From JAWKUK01 sp041398605 (GTDB lineage Bacteria; Planctomycetota; UBA1135; GCA-002686595), in NCBI GenBank assembly GCA_041398605.1, contig JAWKUK010000003.1, positions 668,151 through 732,150 on the forward strand: 64,000 nucleotides of DNA, read 5' to 3'. The position numbers and the translations under genes were made by a program. The notes under the pieces are model-generated. The model had not been told where the DNA came from. It was given only the letters and a program-made list of their open reading frames with translations, and did no database searches. Positions 54,858 through 64,000 of the stretch are shown here, piece by piece; position 1 is the stretch's first letter; the number at the start of each line of letters is the position of its first letter.

Positions 54858-55972
54858 TCTCCGTCATCGTCGCGACGCGCGACGGCGCGCAGCGCATCGA
54901 CGCGTGCCTGCGCGCGTTGCTGACCTGCCGCGTCCCTGCGGGGTTCGAGCGCGAGGTGATCGTCGTCGACGACGGCTCGCGCGACGACACGAGCGCCCGC
55001 GCGGCCCGACATGCGGGCGTGCGCGTGTTGACGCGCCCGCCTGAAGGCCCCTCCGCAGCGCGCAACGCCGGCATTCTGGCCGCCGGCGGCGAGGCCATTG
55101 CGTTCACCGATGACGACTGCGAAGTGGACGCCGCGTGGCTCGTGGAGCTCGTGGGCACGCTCCGCGCGACGGACGCGGCTGCCGCGGGCGGCGCGCAGGT
55201 CGTCCCGAGCGACGACGTCGGCCTCGCGCGCGAGATCGGCCGCTTCCTCTTGGCGGTCGGCTTCGCCGGCGGCTACACGCGGCGCGGGAACGCGCTGCGC
55301 GACGTCGACCACAACCCGACGTGCTGTTCGATCTACCGGACCAGCGCGCTGCTGGCGATCGGCGGCTTCGCGCGGGACCTCTGGCCTGGCGAGGACGTCG
55401 AGCTCGACCGTCGCATCGCGCAGCGCGGCTGGCGCATCGTATACACGCCGCGCGCCCGGGTCGCGCACCACCGCGTCGGGACGCTGCGCTCCTTCGCGCG
55501 CATGCTGTATCGCTACGGGCGCTGGAGCACGGGCTACCTGACACGCCAGCTCGGGCTCTTCCGGGCTTTGTGCGTGGTGCCTGCCGCGACGTTGGCCCTG
55601 GGCGCGGCGTGGTGCTGGGCCGCGCTCGAGGCGCCGCTCGCGGCGCTGGCGCTCGTCGTCATCGCGCTCTCGCTGGCCTGCCGGACCCTCTTGCGCGGCG
55701 GGCTCAGTGCGCGCGACTTGCCGCTGCACCTCGGCCTCGCGGCCCTCGGCGGCGCGGCGTGGCATATCGGCTTTGCACGCGGGATCCTGACGGGCAGGCC
55801 GCTTGTCCCGGGCCTCGCGGCGCAGCCGAGCGCGGTCGCTCGCCCGCAGGGCCTCGCGTTGGGCGTCGCGCAGGGCCACACGCCGAGCGTCGCGCGCGCC
55901 CATGCGCCGGTCGCGGCCGTCGACCTGCGCGCTCCGATCTCCGACAACGGCGGCCAAGGGGGTAACACGTGA
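54830..55972 (+). CDS. GT2 glycosyltransferase with C-terminal membrane segments
   Basis: 380 residues. The GT-A domain (about 8-235) has ISVIVATRDGAQRI, VDDGSRDDT, GPSAARNAGILAA, TDDDCEVD and GEDVELDRRIAQRGW (catalytic base region). Two or three hydrophobic segments follow (about 250-310), so it sits at the inner membrane. The last 60 residues are Ala/Pro-rich and unstructured. ATG 54830, with a GGGAGG site just upstream, lies inside the preceding gene. The stop overlaps the methyltransferase start (GTGA). Acceptor and donor sugars are unknown. Confidence 0.9.
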   Translation: MATQRRPDLISVIVATRDGAQRIDACLRALLTCRVPAGFEREVIVVDDGSRDDTSARAARHAGVRVLTRPPEGPSAARNAGILAAGGEAIAFTDDDCEVDAAWLVELVGTLRATDAAAAGGAQVVPSDDVGLAREIGRFLLAVGFAGGYTRRGNALRDVDHNPTCCSIYRTSALLAIGGFARDLWPGEDVELDRRIAQRGWRIVYTPRARVAHHRVGTLRSFARMLYRYGRWSTGYLTRQLGLFRALCVVPAATLALGAAWCWAALEAPLAALALVVIALSLACRTLLRGGLSARDLPLHLGLAALGGAAWHIGFARGILTGRPLVPGLAAQPSAVARPQGLALGVAQGHTPSVARAHAPVAAVDLRAPISDNGGQGGNT

Positions 55973-56763
55973 ACCCCGCGCCTCCCAGCGACCGCCGAGA
56001 CGTCACAGAGGCCGCTGGCGGCAGCGCCGCCATTTCGCCCGGGCCTGGCTACGACCGCCGCTATTTCGAGCGCGCCTACTTCGACGATCACCCGGGCAAG
56101 CGCCGCTCGCACGCCGAGGTCGTTCGACGGCTCCGCGCTGCGGGGCTATCGTCAGGCCACGTGCTCGACATCGGCGCCGGCGCGGGTTACTTGATGCGCG
56201 CCTTGGAGGAAGGCGGCTACCAGGCGTCGGGCCTGGACCACGCCGATGAGGCGCTCTTGATCGCGCGCGCCCGCGCCGAGGCCGAACACCGCACGATCGA
56301 CGTCCGCCTCGGGGACGTCTGCGAGCGCATCCCTTGGCCAGACGACTCGTTCGACGCTGTGATCATGCATGACGTGATCGAGCACCTGCCCGACGACCTC
56401 GCGGCTGTGAACGAGGTCAAGCGCGTCCTGCGCCCCGGCGGCTACGCGCTCATCAGCACGATGAACGCAGGCGGGCTCCTGGCGCGGGTCCTCGGCTCGC
56501 GCTGGGCGTTCTACGACGACCCCACGCACCTGCGCCCCTACGACCTGCCTGCGCTCGTCGCGCTCTTCGGCTACCAGGGGTTCCGCGTCCGCGTCTGGCA
56601 GACCTACTTCGACCTGAACAAGGCGGGCGAGACGACGCCGGCCTTCGGCCCCCTGCGGCGCCTCGGCTGTGTGTTGCCCGGCTTCGGGCTCGGCGAGACG
56701 GCGCTCTTGGTCGTGCAGCGGCCCTACCTCGAGACCCCGGCTTGGAACGCCAAGCGGTCGTGA
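55969..56763 (+). CDS. SAM-dependent methyltransferase
   Basis: 264 residues, class I Rossmann methyltransferase of the Methyltransf_11/23 type. Motif I is VLDIGAGAGYLMRAL, followed by acidic loop LDHADEAL, DVIEHLPDDL and RPGGYALISTMN. The region around SRWAFYDDPTHLRPYD is typical of methyltransferases in O-antigen and glycan loci. The GTG start at 55969 overlaps the upstream stop; its own TGA overlaps the next GTG. It probably methylates a sugar or lipid intermediate made by this unit, inferred from context. Confidence 0.9.
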   Translation: MNPAPPSDRRDVTEAAGGSAAISPGPGYDRRYFERAYFDDHPGKRRSHAEVVRRLRAAGLSSGHVLDIGAGAGYLMRALEEGGYQASGLDHADEALLIARARAEAEHRTIDVRLGDVCERIPWPDDSFDAVIMHDVIEHLPDDLAAVNEVKRVLRPGGYALISTMNAGGLLARVLGSRWAFYDDPTHLRPYDLPALVALFGYQGFRVRVWQTYFDLNKAGETTPAFGPLRRLGCVLPGFGLGETALLVVQRPYLETPAWNAKRS

Positions 56764-59700
56764 CCGGACCGGAGCGCGGACGCGTCGTCGTGCTCGGCGC
56801 GGGCTTCGCGGGCCTCGTCGCGGCGGTCGAGCTCATGGAGCGCGGCGAAGACGTGCTCGTGCTGGAGCGCGCGGACACCGCGGGCGGACTCGCGCGCACG
56901 TACGAGAGCGACGGATACCAGTACGATTTTGGACCGCACTACATCACGAACCGGCTCGCCGCGGAGCTCGGCATCGAGGACGCGTGTGTGCACGTCCCCT
57001 ACGCCGAGAGCATCTACAGCGCGGGCAAGCTGCGCGCGTTCCCGTTCGGGCTGATGACCAACCCGCGCTACGCGCTCGGCGCGGGGCTCGGGCTGCTACG
57101 GGGCGAGCGCCCGCGGAAGCGCTGTCGGACCGCGCAGCAGTTCTTCGAGACGTGTTACGGCCGCGCGTTGACCGATGACATCTTGGCGCCGCTCGTATCG
57201 AAGTGGGCCGGCGCGTCGCCTGACGCGATCTCGGTGGACTTCGTCGATCGGGTGCCGCCGCCGACCCTCGGCGTGCTCGCGCGCAAGGTCCTGGGCACGG
57301 TCACGCGCCGTTCGATCCAGACCATGCCTGGGCAAGGGCTCGTGCACCACGTCATTCCGCGGCGCGGCATCCGCCACGCCTCGGACGTCCTCGCCGCGCG
57401 CCTCGGGCCGCGGCTCGTGCTGGGGGCCGAGGTCCGCGCGCTGAACGTCGTCGACGGCGCCGTGCGTTCGGTCACGTACACCCGCGACAGCGAGGCGACG
57501 CAAGTCGCTTGCGCCGAGGTCCTGAGTACGCTGCCGCCGCCGGTGCTCGCCGCGCTCGCGACGGGGGTGGACCTGTCGGCGTTGCGCGCGCTGCGCTTCC
57601 GGCCCGTCATCCTCGGGTTCCTGGAGGTGCACCGCACGCGCGTGCTCGATCGGCTGCTGACGTGGTTCCCGGGGCCGGAGTTCGAGTTCTACCGCCTCAG
57701 CGAGCAGAAGCTCGCGAACCCCGAGGCCGCGCCGCCGGGGCAGACGCTGCTGACCGTCGAGGTCGCGTGCGCCGAGGACGACCCCGTGTGGCGGGAGCCG
57801 GAGGAGGCGCTGCGCGCGCGGCTCGTCGCGCGGATCGGCGCGGTCTATGGCCTCCCGCCCGACGCGTTCGGCACACTGCGGGTCATGCGGACTCGCTTCG
57901 GCTACCCCATGTACGACTTGGCCCAAGAGGACGTGCGGCGCGCCCTCGCGACGCTGGCGGCGCAAGCGCGCGGGTTGACGTTGATCGGGCGGACGGGCGC
58001 GTTCCGTTACATCCTCTTGGAGGAGGTCCGGCGCCAAGCGCTAGAGGCCGCGCGCGCCCTCGTCGCACGCCGCGCTGACCCCCTGGCTGGACATCCTCGG
58101 CGCCCCCCGCGCCGAGCGAACAACGCCATGAGCCGTGACAGCAAGGGCGCCCGCGACCAGCGCTCCGCCCTGCACGCGCAGCGCGATGCACGTCGGCGCC
58201 TCGTCGAGCCGTTGTTCGCGGGGCTCCACGACGCCAGCGCCGAAGTGCCCGTTGCTTCGGCGAGCTGCGTTGTCGGCCGCCGCGACCCGCTGCTCGCCCT
58301 CGCGCTCATGGCCATGATTCCGGCCGCGCTCGTCCACGCGCTCGTGGGCCTGCAGCTCGACGGGGACACGTACCACTACGTCGAGTATTGGCGCAAGCTG
58401 CTCGCCGGCGTCCCCCACCCGACCTCGATGCACGAGGCCGCGCCCAAGCCGCTGCTCATCTTGCTGCACGGCGCGCTTTGGCAAGCGACCCACAGCTTTC
58501 AGGTGCTCGCTTGGACGTGGATCGCCCTCTCGGGGCTCGCTGCTGCGCTCGTCGCGCGCACGGTCGCAGCCCTGCTCGAGCTTGGCGAGCGCGGCGAGCC
58601 GTCGAACGCCGGCCGCGTCGCGGGGCGCGCGACCCTAGCGCTGCTCGCGTTGCACCCGCTCTGGGTGCATCAGGCGATCGGCGGCAGCGCCGTGACGTTG
58701 CAGACCTTCTGGCTGGCGCTCGCGGCGCGCTCGGCGCTGCGCGGCCCGTCCCTGCGCGCGAGCGTCATCAGCGGCGCGCTGCTCATGGCCGCGGGGCTCT
58801 CTCGCCCTGACGCGTGGCCCATCGCCCTCGGGCTCCTCGCCGCAGCGCCGCTGCTTTGGGCGACGCGCGCGCGCGCGCCCGGCTGCGCGCCGTGGATCCG
58901 CCCCATGCTGGTCGCAGGGGCGCTCGGGGCCGTCGCGCTGCCAATGTGGCTCGCGTTCGACCGCGCCCTGACCGGCGACGCATGGTTCAGCTTCCGCTCC
59001 ACGGCGAGCTACGGGTCGCGGCACGCGATCGGCGAGGCCGCGCGGCCGCTTTGGCTCGCCCTGCCGCGCTACCTCCCGCGCGTCGCGTCGAACCTGGCGG
59101 AGGTCTTGCAGGGCGGCGTCGTGCTCGCAGCGCTCCTAGGCGCTCTGACGCTCGCGCGCCGGAGCGTTGGGGCGCTCCTGGCTTTGACGTGCACCGCCGG
59201 GGCCGTGATCGCGTTCTATGCCCTGCCCTTCAAGTCCGGCTTGCCGCTCCTTCCGCGCTTCCTGGTCGTGCCCCTCGTCGTCGCGACGATGCTGGCCGGA
59301 ATCGGCGTGGTCGCGGTCGCGCGCGGCGTCCGCGCCGAGCTGCGGCGCGTACACACCCGATCTCGCTGGGCGCAGCGCGCAGCCGCGCTGTGTGCTTCGG
59401 TGCCGCTCGTGCTCGCGTTCACGGGCGCGCACGAACTGATGGCCTTGCAGCGCTTCGTAACCGTGCGAGCGCCACTCGACGCCGAGGCCACGCGCGGGGT
59501 CCTGGAGGCGGCGCGCGCCCTCGCACAGCGCCCGCTGCCCACGGCCGCGCGGCCGCTGCTCGTCGAGGCCCGGCGCAAGGGGCTCGCAGTGCTCGCGCTC
59601 GGCGTGCCGAGCGACGCCGTCACGACGCTGCGCCATGTCATGCCCGAGGACTACCTGGCGGCTCCGTCGTCGTTCGCCGGGGTCTTGTACGACCCGCGCG

Positions 59701-59792
59701 ACCTCGTTGAGCCCTACGCCAGCGCGTGGTCCTTCCTGGCGGAGCGGCCGCACGAGTCGTTTGGGTCAGCGACGCGGCTCGTCAGCGACTGA
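56760..59792 (+). CDS. FAD-dependent oxidoreductase fused to GT-C-like membrane glycosyltransferase
   Basis: 1010 residues from GTG 56760, which makes a GTGA overlap (TTG 56742 is possible). Residues 1-445 form an FAD amine-oxidase/UDP-galactopyranose-mutase-like domain (VVVLGAGFAGLVAAVELMERG, ADTAGGLARTYE, DFGPHYI, GLTLIGRTGAFRY). A basic linker leads to about ten TM helices (roughly 510-870). The first outer loop, LDGDTYHYVEYW, is typical of GT-C enzymes using polyprenyl-phosphate sugars, and a soluble C-terminal domain follows. No stop separates the halves, but an ATG at 58128 could restart translation. The two domains are normally separate genes; an indel joining them cannot be excluded. 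Confidence 0.82.
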   Translation: MTGPERGRVVVLGAGFAGLVAAVELMERGEDVLVLERADTAGGLARTYESDGYQYDFGPHYITNRLAAELGIEDACVHVPYAESIYSAGKLRAFPFGLMTNPRYALGAGLGLLRGERPRKRCRTAQQFFETCYGRALTDDILAPLVSKWAGASPDAISVDFVDRVPPPTLGVLARKVLGTVTRRSIQTMPGQGLVHHVIPRRGIRHASDVLAARLGPRLVLGAEVRALNVVDGAVRSVTYTRDSEATQVACAEVLSTLPPPVLAALATGVDLSALRALRFRPVILGFLEVHRTRVLDRLLTWFPGPEFEFYRLSEQKLANPEAAPPGQTLLTVEVACAEDDPVWREPEEALRARLVARIGAVYGLPPDAFGTLRVMRTRFGYPMYDLAQEDVRRALATLAAQARGLTLIGRTGAFRYILLEEVRRQALEAARALVARRADPLAGHPRRPPRRANNAMSRDSKGARDQRSALHAQRDARRRLVEPLFAGLHDASAEVPVASASCVVGRRDPLLALALMAMIPAALVHALVGLQLDGDTYHYVEYWRKLLAGVPHPTSMHEAAPKPLLILLHGALWQATHSFQVLAWTWIALSGLAAALVARTVAALLELGERGEPSNAGRVAGRATLALLALHPLWVHQAIGGSAVTLQTFWLALAARSALRGPSLRASVISGALLMAAGLSRPDAWPIALGLLAAAPLLWATRARAPGCAPWIRPMLVAGALGAVALPMWLAFDRALTGDAWFSFRSTASYGSRHAIGEAARPLWLALPRYLPRVASNLAEVLQGGVVLAALLGALTLARRSVGALLALTCTAGAVIAFYALPFKSGLPLLPRFLVVPLVVATMLAGIGVVAVARGVRAELRRVHTRSRWAQRAAALCASVPLVLAFTGAHELMALQRFVTVRAPLDAEATRGVLEAARALAQRPLPTAARPLLVEARRKGLAVLALGVPSDAVTTLRHVMPEDYLAAPSSFAGVLYDPRDLVEPYASAWSFLAERPHESFGSATRLVSD

Positions 59793-59919
59793 GCTGCGTT
59801 GCTCGGTATCAATCGCGGGGTTAGAGTCGTCGACCTCGAACGCAGCTTCGGTAGGCCGCCAGCGCGGCGCGGCCGGACCCTGCACCGCACCGCGCCCCCC
59901 CGAAGGACCCCGCAGCGCC

Positions 59920-62148
<2,229 letters not shown>

Positions 62149-62151
62149 CCG

Positions 62152-63111
62152 TCAGCGCACGTACGGCACCACGGCCATGACCGGCTCATTGCGCGCGGCC
62201 TGCTCGCGAATGCCCCTGGCATAGTTCGGCGGGAGGGCGCGCGGCCCCTCGCCGAACGCAGGGTTCTCGAACCACGCGTCCTCGCGCAGGGCGCCGTCGG
62301 CGCACCGCACGAGCCGCACGCGCACGATCCCCTCGCCCCCGCGGGAATCGACGGAATAGAGCTCGTCCCACGCCGTGTGTCGCACGACCTCGAGCCGCAG
62401 GTCATCGCCGACGCGCAGCCACACGCGGCCCCGACCGTTGATGTCGGTGCCGTTGTGGAAGGTGCACACGAAGGCCAGCTCTGCCACGCCGTCCCCCTCG
62501 AGGTCGGCGAGCCAAGCTTCGGGCCCGTCGCTCGATTCGCCGGACCAGCGCCGCGTCAAGGTCAGCGGCTCTGGCGAGCAGGCGCCGGTCGCGGGGTCAT
62601 GCACCATCAACGAGAGGCCCGAAGCCGCGGTCGGAACAGCGGGGTGATTCAACGCAAAGACGTGCAAGCCGCTGGGCAGGACGACACGGAAGCCGCGCCG
62701 CGAATCAGGCCACGGTGCGCCAGGCGCCGCCTCGAAGGGCTCGTACCGATAGTTGGGGTCCGGGTGGAACGGGGCGTTGGCGCGCTCGAGGAGGCGCTCT
62801 TCGATCTCGTCGGGCCAAGCGCTGGAGCGCCCCGCGTAGAGCCGCCCCGGCGCGCGCGGCGCCCAGCGCAGTGCGGTGAGGGCGACCTCGGTCTCTCCAG
62901 GTCCAAGGCGCCCGTCGAAGGCCGGCAGATGGTCCCAGCGCACGACGAGGTGCAGCATCGAGGAGTGCTCCTTGTATGCGTCACCGGGCGCCAGCCGAGC
63001 CGCGATGACCTCGTCAGGCTCGTCGGGGTGCCCGACTGGGACGAATGGATCTTGGGGCGCGCGGACGACGAGGCCAACGAGCACGAGCGTGGTGAGGCGA
63101 GGCAAAGGCAT
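62152..63111 (-). CDS. Secreted protein of unknown function
   Basis: 319 residues with a short signal-like N-terminus (MPLPRLTTLVLVGLVV). The first half contains HSSMLHLVVRWDHLPAFDG and a Pro/Arg-rich segment; the second half has an FG-GAP-like stretch (WLADLEGDGVAELAFVCTF) followed by GRGRVWLRVGDDLRLEVV. I do not recognise the family. It is probably a secreted beta-rich protein. It converges on the S46 peptidase with only 3 bp between stops, leaving no room for separate terminators. Confidence 0.75.
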   Translation of the reverse strand: MPLPRLTTLVLVGLVVRAPQDPFVPVGHPDEPDEVIAARLAPGDAYKEHSSMLHLVVRWDHLPAFDGRLGPGETEVALTALRWAPRAPGRLYAGRSSAWPDEIEERLLERANAPFHPDPNYRYEPFEAAPGAPWPDSRRGFRVVLPSGLHVFALNHPAVPTAASGLSLMVHDPATGACSPEPLTLTRRWSGESSDGPEAWLADLEGDGVAELAFVCTFHNGTDINGRGRVWLRVGDDLRLEVVRHTAWDELYSVDSRGGEGIVRVRLVRCADGALREDAWFENPAFGEGPRALPPNYARGIREQAARNEPVMAVVPYVR

Positions 63112-63224
63112 GGCCCCAGGCTGCCGAATCGGCGCCCCCCCTTTCCACCCAGAGGTCCCCGAAGTGCCGCCCCGAGCCCGCGCGCCGAGCGCCACCGCCC
63201 GGGCGCGGGTCAAAGCGCGCGCTC

Positions 63225-64000
63225 TCAGAGCGACAACGGGAGGAGCGCCGTCGCCACGCTCAGCGGGTCCAGGCGCTCGGCGAGGGAGGCCTCGATCGCC
63301 GCCCGCGTGCGCGGGACGACCCCCGAGAACACCTCGCGCCCGCCCAGCTTCACCGTGATCGCCTGGTCGAGGCTCAAGAGGCGGTCGGAGAGGCGCAGGG
63401 TCAGCGCCTTCGTGTCGGGCGCGTCGAGCGTGATCACCTGGCCCTCGACCGTCGCCGTGACCATGCGGCCTGCGATGGCCTCGGACGCGGGCACCGCCAG
63501 CCAATAGAAGCGCGTGTGGGTCACGTCGTCCTGGAGCCACACGACGCGCTTCGGCCATGGGTCGCGCCGGAACGCCGCCATCCACGGCAGCGCTTCCTTG
63601 TCCTTGCCGTCCATCCAGTGCCCATTCTCGGGGTAGATCGTCAGCTTGTGGACGTAGCCGCCCGGATCTGCCGCGGCGAGCTCGTCCAGACGCGCGCCGT
63701 AGCGCGCCGCCACCGCGTTGCGGTCGTAGGCCGCGTCCTTGCCGCCCATGAAGAGGGCAAACGGCAGGTTGCGGAGCCCGAGCGGCTGCGACTCGTTCGG
63801 GTGCCCGGCCATCATCGCCGCCGCCGCGAAGCGGTCCGCCATGCGCGGGGCGAGCTGATACACGCCGTCGCCGCCGGCCGAGTACCCCATCAGGTACACG
63901 CGGTCAGGGTCGACGCCGTGCAGCGTGACGTACGCGTCGATCAAACGCTGGAACAGCGGATCGATGTGACCCTCGTGCCAGAGGTTCCACGTGTCCGTGG
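63225..64000 (-). CDS. Alpha/beta hydrolase (esterase/depolymerase-like), truncated at the window end
   Basis: The frame is open to base 64000, so the N-terminus is missing; about 257 residues are seen. The nucleophile elbow MGYSAGGDG, the Asp in GGKDAAYD and the His in ENGHWMDG form a triad in the order seen in PHB-depolymerase and acyl-esterase families (RVYLMGYSAGGDGVYQLA is typical). A beta-rich C-terminal domain (WLQDDVTHTRFYWLAVP ... ALTLRLSDRLLSL) resembles the accessory domain of planctomycete secreted esterases. Signal and substrate cannot be judged from this part. Confidence 0.82.
   Translation of the reverse strand, partial: TDTWNLWHEGHIDPLFQRLIDAYVTLHGVDPDRVYLMGYSAGGDGVYQLAPRMADRFAAAAMMAGHPNESQPLGLRNLPFALFMGGKDAAYDRNAVAARYGARLDELAAADPGGYVHKLTIYPENGHWMDGKDKEALPWMAAFRRDPWPKRVVWLQDDVTHTRFYWLAVPASEAIAGRMVTATVEGQVITLDAPDTKALTLRLSDRLLSLDQAITVKLGGREVFSGVVPRTRAAIEASLAERLDPLSVATALLPLSL

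Overview
The window is a gene-dense, very GC-rich piece of bacterial chromosome with no rRNA, tRNA, CRISPR array, insertion sequence or phage genes that I can see. It looks like a deep-branching member of the Planctomycetota. The secreted LamG protein at 33899-35062 ends in a C-terminal domain (YC-PAVPN ... GFFLTSR ... LCLGGSIGRY) that I know from marine planctomycetes. Several other traits fit: a Tat-exported Gfo/Idh/MocA protein, carboxypeptidase-regulatory-like repeat giants, a kelch-SSS transporter fusion, a parallel beta-helix protein and a Kdo-kinase-like gene. The assignment is inference from protein style, not from a marker tree.

Layout. 1-1073 is the tail of an unknown protein. 1162-4375 (minus) holds an rRNA-methyltransferase-like gene, thiS, thiG and a CPBP membrane protease. 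4471-9419 (minus) is a predicted sialic-acid utilisation unit: nanA, a kelch (NanM-like)/sodium-symporter fusion with a probable indel frameshift, and a Tat-exported Gfo/Idh oxidoreductase, chained by ATGA overlaps. 9473-16390 holds large secreted or anchored proteins (regulatory-like repeats, beta-helix, HEAT/TPR). 16539-17678 is a short sigma-54-type activator with an altered Walker B. 17903-23084 is the nusA-infB-rbfA translation cluster, without rimP or ylxR. cysS (minus) and a large Ser/Thr kinase-ATPase (plus) diverge at 24.5 kb. 28271-30965 is modABC, followed by a YeaD-type hexose-6-phosphate epimerase and a DegP-like protease. 33899-39604 (minus) contains the LamG protein and a second unit: methylmalonyl-CoA epimerase, carboxylase beta subunit, KptA with a long repetitive tail, and a Kdo-kinase-like protein.

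39796-50776 holds another giant repeat protein, an alpha/beta hydrolase, an unknown secreted protein, a patatin fused to a ferredoxin domain, an M20 peptidase, a DUF1028 protein and a small membrane protein. 51078-59792 is the most system-like region: two B12-type radical SAM enzymes, two GT2 glycosyltransferases, a SAM methyltransferase, and one 1010-residue protein joining an FAD oxidoreductase to a GT-C-like membrane glycosyltransferase. Nearly all of these are joined by overlaps. It probably makes or remodels a surface glycan or glycolipid, but the product cannot be read from sequence. An S46 dipeptidyl peptidase with a DPP11-type specificity Arg, a secreted unknown protein and a partial esterase finish the window.

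Recurring themes are 4-bp stop/start overlaps (eight cases), strong GC hairpins between convergent genes, and in-frame short tandem repeats that encode low-complexity tracts, even in cysS and in a signal peptide.
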